64,000 nucleotides of DNA, from NCBI RefSeq assembly GCF_044962685.1, contig NZ_JBBKTX010000006.1, forward strand, positions 1 through 64,000. Reading direction: 5' to 3'. The position numbers and the translations under genes were made by a program. Source of the stretch: Oceanobacter antarcticus. GTDB lineage: Bacteria; Pseudomonadota; Gammaproteobacteria; Pseudomonadales; Oceanobacteraceae. Every line of letters begins with the position of its first letter. Within the stretch, counting starts at the first letter, position 1. Of the stretch, positions 44,351 through 53,216 are shown in pieces. The notes beneath the pieces were generated by a model, which had not been told where the DNA came from, made no database searches, and was given only the letters and a program-made list of their open reading frames with translations.

Positions 44351-45036
44351 AAATCCTCCTTCACACGATGCTCATCCAAGGAATAATAAGGCAAATAGGA
44401 TCTCAAAAAACTATCTTGGCTACAACCAAATAAATCTCCTCCTCTACTCTGAAAGAATTGCCTTGATTCTGATATGTTTTTTATTTGAACACTGACAAAT
44501 GAATCACTAAGCTGAGGTTTTTCCTCCTTATAAAATCGTGGAGATTCTTTTGGGTATTTTAAATCGCACCCCAATAAGTAAACATTTTTTGCACCAATAT
44601 AATATGCAAGCTGTAATGCCAACATAGTGGTAGTACATCCATAAAAAAAACCATTACTTATATTTTTTGAAAAACCATCGCGTTCCAATGGTTTAACATA
44701 AATACTTCTATGCTCAAGCCCGTCAGAATCAACAGCTTCAATATCACTCCTCAGAATACGAATAGTTTCTTCACACAAATCTGACGTTACTATTTTCTTT
44801 TTTTCTTCAACATCCATAAATCTTTTATCAGATACAACATAATACTTACTCACCACACCATATTTTTTCTCTATTAGTGCGGATGCATTCATTCCGATAA
44901 CAGTCTCCCCTCTAAGAAAGGAAAGATCCAATGACTTCAAACTTGGTCCATTCGCAAGAATATAGACATCTTTACCTGACTCTTTTCCTTTTAACCACTT
45001 AAGAGATATTTTCTTTGACCCTATACGCCACATCAT
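44347..45036 (-). CDS. DUF115/GT42-like protein
   Basis: A 229-aa protein with VYILANGPSLKSLDLSFL near the N terminus, VIGMNAS, a central YYVVSDKRF, and NGFFYGCTTTMLALQLAYYI leading into VYLLGCDLKY. This order (N-G-P-S, then SG-x8-A, then G-x-D) recalls the DUF115/MptE-like and sialyltransferase GT42 superfamily. It may therefore transfer a sugar from a CMP- or other nucleotide donor. Family membership is by pattern only. It overlaps the next gene upstream by 38 bp and the downstream gene by 4 bp. Confidence 0.65.
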   Translation of the reverse strand: MMWRIGSKKISLKWLKGKESGKDVYILANGPSLKSLDLSFLRGETVIGMNASALIEKKYGVVSKYYVVSDKRFMDVEEKKKIVTSDLCEETIRILRSDIEAVDSDGLEHRSIYVKPLERDGFSKNISNGFFYGCTTTMLALQLAYYIGAKNVYLLGCDLKYPKESPRFYKEEKPQLSDSFVSVQIKNISESRQFFQSRGGDLFGCSQDSFLRSYLPYYSLDEHRVKEDL

Positions 45037-45967
45037 AAAACTCCACTAATTTTTTATAATCACAGTATTTAACAAAAAAATCATATGATTCCTGCTGCAT
45101 TCTTCTCGTTTCCTCGACATTGGATGCCAAGTTAACAAGCGTATCTGTAATTGTGTCGTCGTTGGCATATAAAAATGGAGGAAACTCCCCATCTGAAAAT
45201 CGAGAGTAGCAAGCCTTACCCAAAAAATCCGCCCCGTTGACCACAATATTTCCGGCACACATTCCTTCTATAGATACCTGATGGAACCCCCCAGTAATTA
45301 TCTCATCAATTGTTAAATGACATGTTCGTCTTAACTGGAATAACTCATAAGGTGATACAGGTTTTTTTGGCCTTATTAATTCAATCATTTTACATGATAA
45401 AAGACCATCTAATACTTTATCCAGCTTACTCGAGCCTTTACTCGTCCAGCGCCCTTTATGCTTATGCGTAGGGCTATACATAACTTTCAACAACTCCCCT
45501 TCTTTTCTAAGGTTAATACTAGGAGTATCAAAAATTATGTTTGGAACAGCGATATGCTCAGTATGCAATCTTCCCCAGTGCTGACCTACAACCAACTTCA
45601 CATCATAGCTTAACTGAGTAGACCTATCATAAAACAGAGGCCCTTCCCTAAGAGGACTGTGAGCGTGATAAACCAACAATGATTCACCTATAGAAGACCG
45701 TATTTTTTTTTCATGTTTATCTGGAATAAAATTATGAATATGAACAACATCTGCTCCAGATATTTTCTCATAAAAAAAATCAGAATTATCTTCAGTCAGT
45801 AGAATCGAGTTGGAAGAAAACTTCTGATACAAAGGCCCTGATGATGGGTAATCTGACAATATAAAACATATTGATTCCTTCCCTGTTTGCCTTTGAGCAA
45901 GAGCAATTTTACCAGGAGCTCCAACTAATGGAGTTGGGCTAATATGAACAATCTTATTGAATAACAT
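44999..45967 (-). CDS. GT-B glycosyltransferase-like protein
   Basis: A 322-aa protein with a glycosyltransferase-like layout: MLFNKIVHISPTPLVGAPGK, VVHIHNFIPD (H-x-H region), LLVYHAHSPLREG, VMYSPTHKHKGRW at the start of the second Rossmann domain, and FHQVSIEGMCAGNIVVNG near the donor site. I use ATG 45967, which has GGAG 9 bases upstream; ATG 45982 is the alternative. Specificity unknown. Confidence 0.72.
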   Translation of the reverse strand: MLFNKIVHISPTPLVGAPGKIALAQRQTGKESICFILSDYPSSGPLYQKFSSNSILLTEDNSDFFYEKISGADVVHIHNFIPDKHEKKIRSSIGESLLVYHAHSPLREGPLFYDRSTQLSYDVKLVVGQHWGRLHTEHIAVPNIIFDTPSINLRKEGELLKVMYSPTHKHKGRWTSKGSSKLDKVLDGLLSCKMIELIRPKKPVSPYELFQLRRTCHLTIDEIITGGFHQVSIEGMCAGNIVVNGADFLGKACYSRFSDGEFPPFLYANDDTITDTLVNLASNVEETRRMQQESYDFFVKYCDYKKLVEFYDVAYRVKENIS

Positions 45968-48071
45968 GATGAATAACTCCATCTCTAGATGATGCTTTCA
46001 AAAATCCTTCCAAACTAACCTCATTTGGTAAATCAAGAAGGTTTTGATAACGCAAATAAACTGATTCTCTGACAGCCAACTCAACTACATTCCCAGCAAT
46101 TTCTTTATATGCCATACCTGAAGATAATGATGATTTTAAATTAGTAGCCGATGAAATCTTTAATATAGACCCCACAGAAAGTCCATTAAATTCATCTAAG
46201 GAACCACTACTTTCAAATCCAACAATTGGTAACAAAAAATCAGGATCTTTCCTAGCCAAATCCTGTAATACTTTTCGTATAGTAAACTCAACACCTATAT
46301 TATTATATGCAACAACTTTCCTATATTCCTTGAGACGATGATGACTTTCATCAGTCCTCAATATAACCACATCAGCCTCATCAACTTCAGGCAAATAACA
46401 GTTGACTTTAGTCCTTACCACAATAATTCTAGGCCGGGTACCAACTGCCCGCAAAAAAATCAAAACAGATCTAGGGGGGTCTATTAATATATAATTATCA
46501 ACGGAACTCAATTTATCCATTCCTTTAGAACCAACCATGCGAATCAATTCGCTAACTTCAGTATTTAGTTCTGGGGGATATTTACCAATTTGTAAAAATG
46601 GTCTTTGCAAATATCTAAAATCTGTAAATTGCAGACACTTGTCAAGCAATCTGCCTTCAATTTCCTTAGCACGCCCAACAGGGTACATAAGGACAGAAAT
46701 CATGCCGAGTGGTTTTTCAGGAACATTACCTACCCCAATATCCCCCTCCTTCCCCAACTCAATAAAGGGACTTGTACTCACAGGCTTTTTATTTTCCTTA
46801 GTAATTTCTTTCTGACTAGGTTCGACCGTAACATTTTTTTTACTTGGATTATTTTTCGGTGAATCTAGATTAGTAGCTTTTTTTTTTACATCTAAAAAAT
46901 TAAAATATCTTGAATCCTTGAAAAAACTTTTTGGGTTTCTAAATAGCTTTCTAGTCTTTTTTATGAATCGAGGGGTTGGCTTAGACATGAATTTATCCTT
47001 GTATTTTCCTGATAGTAAAGAATTCAAAAAAACATCATTTATTTCACACGGAGGAAAGGGAAGAAAATTTTTTGCACTTCGACTCCCTATCGATCTAATT
47101 CCTGACGAAAATCTATCATTTATTTTACGTATAAATTCATCAGAAGAGTTTTCATTTCCATTCGCTATTTCTTCTTTTATAACTTCTAGGAATGCATTTG
47201 AATCCCATGCACTCACTCTTTTTACTTTATCATTCGCCGCATATTCACAAACCCCTAAATGAGACCAACAGACAACGCTAGCTCCGTACGACAAAGCTTC
47301 AATTGCAACCATTGAGGCAGTTTCAAACAAACTAGGCACAATAACAATACAATCAACCCCATAAATATCTTCAGGGCTCCACTTCATCCCATCTATAACT
47401 TTAACATTTTCATGCTGAGCAATACTACTTGGAACATCGTTTGATATTATGTAAAAATCAGACTTCAAACTCAATATAAATTCATCCGTAAAAAGTCCAA
47501 CTCCTTTTAATGATTGCCAACGACCAACAAAGCATACTTTTTTTTGATGCGAATCGGATGAAATAGTATTATTTGTATTACAGTCTTTATTCCTTATTGG
47601 ATTAGGGTAACAGACAACATCTCGATGCACCCCAAAAAACCTAGAAGTTGCAATCCAAGCAAAATAAGAAGGTGATGATAAAAAGTCGGCATTATTTATC
47701 ATGCTTTTCTCCTCCTCAAATAATTTCTCATTGATCACCATACCTTGAATTGAGGCAGCTAACGTATAAGCACAATGCAACCTAACATGAACAAATATAT
47801 TTTTTTCAGAATAACCAGCAAGAATTGCATATGCCTCAGGAACTTCAACAATAGATATATTTCCAGACTTGGAAAATCCATCCAATAAAGACACAACCCT
47901 TTTTTGATATTTTTTTATATCTTCAGAACTATTCTTTGAAAAAAGATATACAGAAGAAAATAAACTAGACTCGCATAACAAATCATAAACATCATTACAA
48001 TACTTACTAATTCCAGAGCTTTTGCTACCCACAGGGTCTAACAATATATAATTATAGAAAACCTCATTCAT
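45954..48071 (-). CDS. Large two-domain glycosyltransferase-like protein
   Basis: A 705-aa protein. Residues 1-340 form a GT4-like domain: FVGRWQSLKGVGLF (181-194) and Glu250/Glu258 in SLFETASMVAIEALSYGASV. Residues about 360-430 are a Lys/Ser/Asn-rich linker. Residues about 440-705 form a second domain with GMISVLMYPVGRAKEIEGRL, YILIDPPRSVLIFLRAVGT and RTDESHHRLKEYRKVVAYN; I do not recognise this domain. It is strongly AT-rich and overlaps the wza/kpsD-like gene by ATGA. It could join two glycan-building steps in one chain. Confidence 0.75.
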   Translation of the reverse strand: MNEVFYNYILLDPVGSKSSGISKYCNDVYDLLCESSLFSSVYLFSKNSSEDIKKYQKRVVSLLDGFSKSGNISIVEVPEAYAILAGYSEKNIFVHVRLHCAYTLAASIQGMVINEKLFEEEKSMINNADFLSSPSYFAWIATSRFFGVHRDVVCYPNPIRNKDCNTNNTISSDSHQKKVCFVGRWQSLKGVGLFTDEFILSLKSDFYIISNDVPSSIAQHENVKVIDGMKWSPEDIYGVDCIVIVPSLFETASMVAIEALSYGASVVCWSHLGVCEYAANDKVKRVSAWDSNAFLEVIKEEIANGNENSSDEFIRKINDRFSSGIRSIGSRSAKNFLPFPPCEINDVFLNSLLSGKYKDKFMSKPTPRFIKKTRKLFRNPKSFFKDSRYFNFLDVKKKATNLDSPKNNPSKKNVTVEPSQKEITKENKKPVSTSPFIELGKEGDIGVGNVPEKPLGMISVLMYPVGRAKEIEGRLLDKCLQFTDFRYLQRPFLQIGKYPPELNTEVSELIRMVGSKGMDKLSSVDNYILIDPPRSVLIFLRAVGTRPRIIVVRTKVNCYLPEVDEADVVILRTDESHHRLKEYRKVVAYNNIGVEFTIRKVLQDLARKDPDFLLPIVGFESSGSLDEFNGLSVGSILKISSATNLKSSLSSGMAYKEIAGNVVELAVRESVYLRYQNLLDLPNEVSLEGFLKASSRDGVIHHVIQ

Positions 48072-49681
48072 AGCGCCAACGCTACAGCCGCCGATACTGC
48101 AATTTGATAAATAACCTGACTTATATCTTTTGTTAACTGCAACGCTTTCAAAGTAGGCTTGGCTAGTACAAAAATCTCGTCACCAGGGCCAACCATTTTT
48201 TTGTCATCCAGATCACGGTTGGCAGTCACAAACATGCCATTCGGTTTCATCACCAGTGTATTCATATCGTCGAGATCGGCGGTGGAACCACCTGCTTGCT
48301 CAACGTAACGTTCAATCGTTCTTCCCTTCTCATAAGTAATCGCGGTAGGGAAAAGCACCTCTCCATGAATCATCACCAGATGCCGTTTGGCAGGGATTAC
48401 AATCTTGTCCCCCTGATTCAGAATAACCTGGGAAGGATTATAACCCTCGGCAAGGAGTACTTGACCCCTGGGGGATACCTGTTTCGCGCGATCGATCCAG
48501 GAGAGAATAGAATCCGCTTCGATCTTTCTCAGTTCAGCGGTTTCCTTGGTAGCGGATCTGGCAGTTAAAACGCTTTGCTCCAGAGCGTGGAGTGATGACA
48601 TCAACATATCTTTCTGCCGCTGGGCTACCGACTGCCTGAAGAGCTGGACTGAATCGCCATCAGACAATTCCGTCAGCTTAACTTTGGCAAGAAGGTCCTT
48701 GAGTGTTGCCCCCCAGGGAAGCACCATTTCTGTCGTTGACTCATGCTCCCCAAGCACTTCTACACTGATGCTGTCGGGACGTAATTGAGAAGACAAACGA
48801 ATAACCGAGCCTGGTGCGACATTGACGCCCGCTATTTCGCCAACGGGATATTGATAGGCATTAACCCGATCCCCCTCTGGGGCAACCACCGTCACATGGG
48901 TTACGCGCTCACCCACAACAGCGGCATCAACAACTTCAGTCAATGGTGTATCAACCTTTGCCAACTCATACGAGCCCAAAAAACCGGCCACTCCTTCAAC
49001 ACTTACGCTCCCCAGCCTGCGCGATACAAAGATCAGATCACCATCCTGCAACTGTACGGGAGGCATCTGGCCTTTTTGGACAAAATCATACAAATCGATT
49101 TCTGCAATATTAAGATTTTGACGCTTTACAAGAATATTACGATAGCTCCCAAGATCATTTTTTATCCCGCCCGCCTTGTCGATATAGCGTAAAACACTAT
49201 CGGCGCTTTGGCCCTCATAAATTCCAGGTTTGGGAACCATGCCAGATACAAACACTTTGACGGTCTGGCTTGAGGCTAATGTGACATAGGCTTCGACATT
49301 GGCCTTGTAAACCCTTTTGATGGATTTTAACACCACTTGATTAAGGTCTTTATTAGCAACACCCAATACCTTGACCGGTCCGACTCTGGGTACAAAAATA
49401 TTACCCTGGGCATCAACGACCATCTCTTGTTGAAATTCAATCCCCCCCCAAAGCTGAACCAGCAGCTTGTCACCCTGGGCAATTCGATATTCAGGGTTAA
49501 TCCCGGTAAACGATGTGTCTTCAAATCCACCACTAAACAACCAGCTAGCATATAATTTTTGCTCACTTGTCTTCAAAATACCTGCTGGGTCTTCTTCCGG
49601 GAGCGATTGTCCAAGATCGACAGCGACAGCAAAATTCCCACACAATACAATTGCCAATAATAATATCAGACGTGCCAACAT
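48068..49681 (-). CDS. Polysaccharide export outer-membrane protein (KpsD/Wza-like)
   Basis: A 537-aa secreted protein with signal peptide MLARLILLLAIVLCGNFAVA. The Poly_export domain is GINPEYRIAQGDKLLVQLWG followed by VDAQGNIFVPRVGPVKV, then repeated SLBB-type domains (VFVSGMVPKPGIYEGQ, VEVLGEHEST, VMIHGEVLFPTAITYEKG). Length and domain order fit KpsD-type partners of ABC-dependent capsule export. The start at 49681 sits 1 bp after the upstream stop; the frame is open further but without signal. A C-terminal hydrophobic helix (VIYQIAVSAAVALAL) ends the protein. Confidence 0.9.
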   Translation of the reverse strand: MLARLILLLAIVLCGNFAVAVDLGQSLPEEDPAGILKTSEQKLYASWLFSGGFEDTSFTGINPEYRIAQGDKLLVQLWGGIEFQQEMVVDAQGNIFVPRVGPVKVLGVANKDLNQVVLKSIKRVYKANVEAYVTLASSQTVKVFVSGMVPKPGIYEGQSADSVLRYIDKAGGIKNDLGSYRNILVKRQNLNIAEIDLYDFVQKGQMPPVQLQDGDLIFVSRRLGSVSVEGVAGFLGSYELAKVDTPLTEVVDAAVVGERVTHVTVVAPEGDRVNAYQYPVGEIAGVNVAPGSVIRLSSQLRPDSISVEVLGEHESTTEMVLPWGATLKDLLAKVKLTELSDGDSVQLFRQSVAQRQKDMLMSSLHALEQSVLTARSATKETAELRKIEADSILSWIDRAKQVSPRGQVLLAEGYNPSQVILNQGDKIVIPAKRHLVMIHGEVLFPTAITYEKGRTIERYVEQAGGSTADLDDMNTLVMKPNGMFVTANRDLDDKKMVGPGDEIFVLAKPTLKALQLTKDISQVIYQIAVSAAVALAL

Positions 49682-49682
49682 A

Positions 49683-50897
49683 TCAGTCCTTATGCTCTTC
49701 AATAACAGACACCAGCAAACGACCAACCAGATAAATAAGCAGCAGTACTGCAAACCAGGTGGCGATATTGTAAAGGCGACGAGGGTATTTAGCTTCTTGT
49801 GCCAACATGGGAGGCTCCACAATCAATAAGTGTTTTAATTTCTGCAGAGCTTGCGAACGAACGCTATCGAGGCTGACCAGTGTAGATTTGTATAAATCGG
49901 TCGCCAGTTCGCTGCTCAGGGCGATTTCTTTGAAGTCCATATTGATCTTGTTAAATCCATTGTGGGAGTCCTGAGTCAGGCGCGTGCGCTCTTCTGCGAG
50001 CTGCTGTTCCAGCGATTGGATAAGATTCTCTTGCGCTTTTACCTCCGGCGATCCATCACGCATAATAGCAGCAAGCTCTTTCAAACGCGCCTGCGCCTTG
50101 ATCAACTCAACCTGCAAGCCACTGACACCTTCGAGAATCGCTCCGCCTTCTTGCTCTGGATTATACAGCCGGTTTTTTTGCTGAAATCCCATCAACTTAC
50201 GCTGCCAGTTTTTTAACAAGTCGTGTGCCCGCTCAACTTCGTCTTGGGCATAATCGAGTTGTTCTTGCGCCATTTTGTCGCCGAGATCATTGATAAACTC
50301 TTCACTCACTGTCAATAAGGCCTTAGCCATTGCCAATGAATAATCAGGGTCAAATGCTTGCACTTCAACCCGAATAATGTCAGACGTCTCGTCGTGATAT
50401 ACCAGCACATGCTTCTGGTAATACTTCAAATACTCCTCCGACGTTGCATCGCGAGGAAGTTGGCTCAATCGGTCAATGCGGTCACTTTCATAGTGAGCCC
50501 GCAGCGCAATTGCCTGATCCAGCTGCTCCGCCATGGCCCGAGATTCAATAAACGCCTTGATCAGCAGAGAATCTTTGGTTGATGAACTGACGGCTCCCAG
50601 CGACGCAAGACCCGTGATTTCTGTCTGATTACCCGACTCTTTCACCACAAACTGCGTTTCCGTGGCAAAACGCGGCGACGCGAGAAAGCCGTAATAAATG
50701 ACGATCAGCGCCGTTGCCACGATGACGAGGGCAAACGAGCCAAGACCAGCCAGGCCACGCCAAAGTTTTTGCCCGACATGACCGCCTCGCTGTTTTGTAT
50801 CCACAGATAAAACAGCCGCTGATTCCACTCCTCCAGGAGCTGCCGTTTGTGTGGGCACGTCGATCTGACTCACAGGTTCTTCTTGTATAGTTGTCAA
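49683..50897 (-). CDS. Capsule export inner-membrane protein (KpsE/CtrB family)
   Basis: A 404-aa polysaccharide co-polymerase of the PCP-3 type. The first membrane helix is ALVIVATALIVIYYGFLA, followed by the conserved SPRFATETQFVVKES. A long periplasmic coiled coil spans about 180-330 (AQEQLDYAQDEVERAHDLL), and a second membrane helix near the C terminus is AVLLLIYLVGRLLVSVI after PPMLAQEAKYPRRLYN. It bridges the ABC transporter and the outer-membrane protein. It is in the same operon as kpsT/kpsM-like genes. Confidence 0.92.
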   Translation of the reverse strand: MTTIQEEPVSQIDVPTQTAAPGGVESAAVLSVDTKQRGGHVGQKLWRGLAGLGSFALVIVATALIVIYYGFLASPRFATETQFVVKESGNQTEITGLASLGAVSSSTKDSLLIKAFIESRAMAEQLDQAIALRAHYESDRIDRLSQLPRDATSEEYLKYYQKHVLVYHDETSDIIRVEVQAFDPDYSLAMAKALLTVSEEFINDLGDKMAQEQLDYAQDEVERAHDLLKNWQRKLMGFQQKNRLYNPEQEGGAILEGVSGLQVELIKAQARLKELAAIMRDGSPEVKAQENLIQSLEQQLAEERTRLTQDSHNGFNKINMDFKEIALSSELATDLYKSTLVSLDSVRSQALQKLKHLLIVEPPMLAQEAKYPRRLYNIATWFAVLLLIYLVGRLLVSVIEEHKD

Positions 50898-50915
50898 AAC
50901 ATCTCACTAAAGCCG

Positions 50916-51569
50916 CTAGCTGTTATAAACAGCAATGGCATCGTCAATATTGTCGAAATAGGATAACGAGCCATTGTTAATCAATAGTCCCGCTTCACAG
51001 AATTTTTTTAGTTGATCTAGCGAGTGATTCACCATAATCACTTTGGTCGCCGAAAACTTTTCTTTCAGCATTTTCTCACCTTTTGCTCTGAAGGCCGCAT
51101 CGCCAACTGCGGTAATTTCATCAATTAAAAGCACATCAAAATCAAAATCCAAAGCAACAGTAATACCTAGCATCACTCGGGCGCGCATGCCACTGGAATA
51201 GGTTTTCATCGGCTCATCAAAGTACTGGCCAATTTCAGCAAAATCGTCTACCCGATTTTCCATTAATCGAGTGTCACGAATGCCATGAATACGAGCAATA
51301 AACCGGGCATTCTCTCGGCCACTCATACTACCCTGCACCCCCCCTTGTAGTCCAAGTGGCCAGGAGATACGTAATGGTGATTCAATCGTGCCTGAATTCG
51401 GCATTTCTGCCCCACCAATCATCCGGATCAGTGTCGATTTACCAGCACCATTTCTGCCGATAACGCCAATACTTTTATCCATAGGAAGATCAAGCATCAG
51501 ATCCCGAAATACGTAATTACGACCGGATCGAGTTTTATACCATTTGCAAAGCTGATTAAACCGAATCAT
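50916..51569 (-). CDS. kpsT: Capsular polysaccharide ABC transporter ATPase (KpsT-like)
   Basis: A 217-aa short ATPase, the normal size for KpsT/BexA/CtrD. Walker A is GRNGAGKST, signature YSSGMRARV, Walker B VLLIDEIT, followed by the AVGDAAFRAKGE region typical of polysaccharide exporters. It couples ATP hydrolysis to export of a lipid-linked glycan. It overlaps the permease gene by 4 bp. Confidence 0.93.
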   Translation of the reverse strand: MIRFNQLCKWYKTRSGRNYVFRDLMLDLPMDKSIGVIGRNGAGKSTLIRMIGGAEMPNSGTIESPLRISWPLGLQGGVQGSMSGRENARFIARIHGIRDTRLMENRVDDFAEIGQYFDEPMKTYSSGMRARVMLGITVALDFDFDVLLIDEITAVGDAAFRAKGEKMLKEKFSATKVIMVNHSLDQLKKFCEAGLLINNGSLSYFDNIDDAIAVYNS

Positions 51570-52357
51570 CCGCCAATAAACCTGGAACGATTAACGTGAT
51601 ACAAGGATAAGGACAAGGACAAAAATAGTAGCGTTAGTGATATCACATAAGTCCAGGAACCAAATCCGGCATAATAAACATCAAAATAGGCTTCCCGCAT
51701 TAATTCCAGACAATGGAACACTGGGTTCCAGTTAATCAGATACCAGTAATGCTTAGGCACAACAGAAGCCGGATAAAACACTCCGGATACAAACAGCATG
51801 GGAGTCATCACTACAGTCAACAACTTGGGGGTATCCGCCCAATATTCCACCAAAGAGCACAATAGCAGTCCGATTCCTAAAGAGAGCAAGGTCAATAGTC
51901 CAATAGCTCCTATCAATTGCAACGGAAATGCTGGTAATACTTCGTAACCCAGAACCCAGGCCATCAGCACACAAAGTAGAAACAGCACACAAATGTAGGT
52001 GACCAGCTCAATAATGACCCGGGTGATCACCGGATCAATCGGCTCTACCTGGCGGTAGGACATCAGGCCCTTATTAGCTTGAACGGCATTAGCTGTCTGA
52101 GTGAGAATTTTATTGAATAGTTTAAACGTCAGCAGGCTTGTAACCATAAACAGGCCCACTTCAACACCAGAAATTGATGAACGGCCCAACAGTGAAAATA
52201 TGCCGGCCATAATTGCCGCCTGCCCGGCAGGTTCCGCTATCGCCCAGAAATACCCCAGACGGCTGCCTCCGAAACGAGTACGTAACTCCCGAATGAACAG
52301 TGCGTACACCGTGTCCTGCATTATTTGTAACGGCGACCGCTTTCGCCTGCGCTCCAT
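51566..52357 (-). CDS. kpsM: Capsular polysaccharide ABC transporter permease (KpsM-like)
   Basis: A 263-aa ABC-2 permease with six helices and the KpsM-type signatures LFIRELRTRFGGSRLGYFWA, EPAGQAAIMAGIFSL and the late YLINWNPVFHCLELMREAYF. I use ATG 52357 (MERRRKRS), which has AAGGA 10 bases upstream; ATG 52378 is the alternative. It is the first gene of the glycan operon. A TATACT hexamer lies on the minus strand about 110 bp upstream of the start, but no -35 at a proper distance. Confidence 0.9.
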   Translation of the reverse strand: MERRRKRSPLQIMQDTVYALFIRELRTRFGGSRLGYFWAIAEPAGQAAIMAGIFSLLGRSSISGVEVGLFMVTSLLTFKLFNKILTQTANAVQANKGLMSYRQVEPIDPVITRVIIELVTYICVLFLLCVLMAWVLGYEVLPAFPLQLIGAIGLLTLLSLGIGLLLCSLVEYWADTPKLLTVVMTPMLFVSGVFYPASVVPKHYWYLINWNPVFHCLELMREAYFDVYYAGFGSWTYVISLTLLFLSLSLSLYHVNRSRFIGG

Positions 52358-52523
52358 CACACACTCATCCTTAAACATGGCTGGCCGAATATTTATCCGT
52401 TTTGTTCACATTGGACTTCAAGTTGTTACCGCCGCAAAAAGGCGTCCCAAAAAATGAGAGCCACAAAGTATACACAAGATCCTTCTATCAACCAGTGTCA
52501 TGAAGTGTCGGTTTCTTATCACA

Positions 52524-52973
52524 TCAAAGTCCTGTTTCAGCTGGCTGAAAATCAAGCGAAGCTGAATTGATACAAAATCTCAGGCCTGTTGGTACAGGCC
52601 CATCTTCGAACACATGCCCCAGATGGGCATCGCAGGCGGCACAAATGACTTCCGTCCGAACCATGCCGTGCGACGTATCAATACGTTTTTCAACCGCGCC
52701 AGCCAACTCCCGATAAAAGCTGGGCCAACCACAGCCGGCGTCAAATTTGGTATCCGAGACAAACAGCGGCTCACCACAACAAACACAGCTATAAACACCA
52801 AACTCCACTGTCTGGTAGTACTTACCGGTAAATGGCCTTTCAGTTCCAGCCTCTCGGGTAACGAAGTAGGTATGAGGATCCAGCAATGCTTGCCACTCTT
52901 CAGGAGAGCGTTTCACTCGTCGAGCAACACGCTCCCCAGTGGCTATATTCTCTTCATTATTCTTGTCACTCAT
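52524..52973 (-). CDS. msrB: Peptide-methionine (R)-S-oxide reductase
   Basis: MsrB reduces methionine-R-sulfoxide in proteins. The 149-aa product has both zinc-binding Cys pairs (SCVCCGEPLF, ICAACDAHLGH), the substrate region KFDAGCGWPSF and the catalytic Cys in RFCINSASLDF. The start is ATG 52973 (MSDKNNEENI); nine extra codons upstream lack support. It is divergent from alaA, an arrangement I also recall from Pseudomonas. Confidence 0.95.
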   Translation of the reverse strand: MSDKNNEENIATGERVARRVKRSPEEWQALLDPHTYFVTREAGTERPFTGKYYQTVEFGVYSCVCCGEPLFVSDTKFDAGCGWPSFYRELAGAVEKRIDTSHGMVRTEVICAACDAHLGHVFEDGPVPTGLRFCINSASLDFQPAETGL

Positions 52974-53216
52974 TCGCTTATTTCCCCTTGCTACATACAC
53001 TCGCGCACATCATGCCAGATTTTCTTGGGCGATATTTTTGCTTGTACCCACGACTAGACGCCATCGGGGACTTTAAGCTTTAAATTCCCAAGGGTATCAT
53101 CTCGCCCCTGTCGATCATGCGTCAAATGACATCGACCCCGTTTCCTATTTTTCGTTCGGCAGTACCGTGCATCCCATGTTGCTACGGCATCCGACCAGTA
53201 CAAGGCTCCCTCTTCG

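Noticed and set aside
52480..52500. TTGATA and TATACT on the minus strand as the kpsM promoter
   Set aside because: Spacing between the hexamers is only 13 bases and no alternative -35 is convincing.
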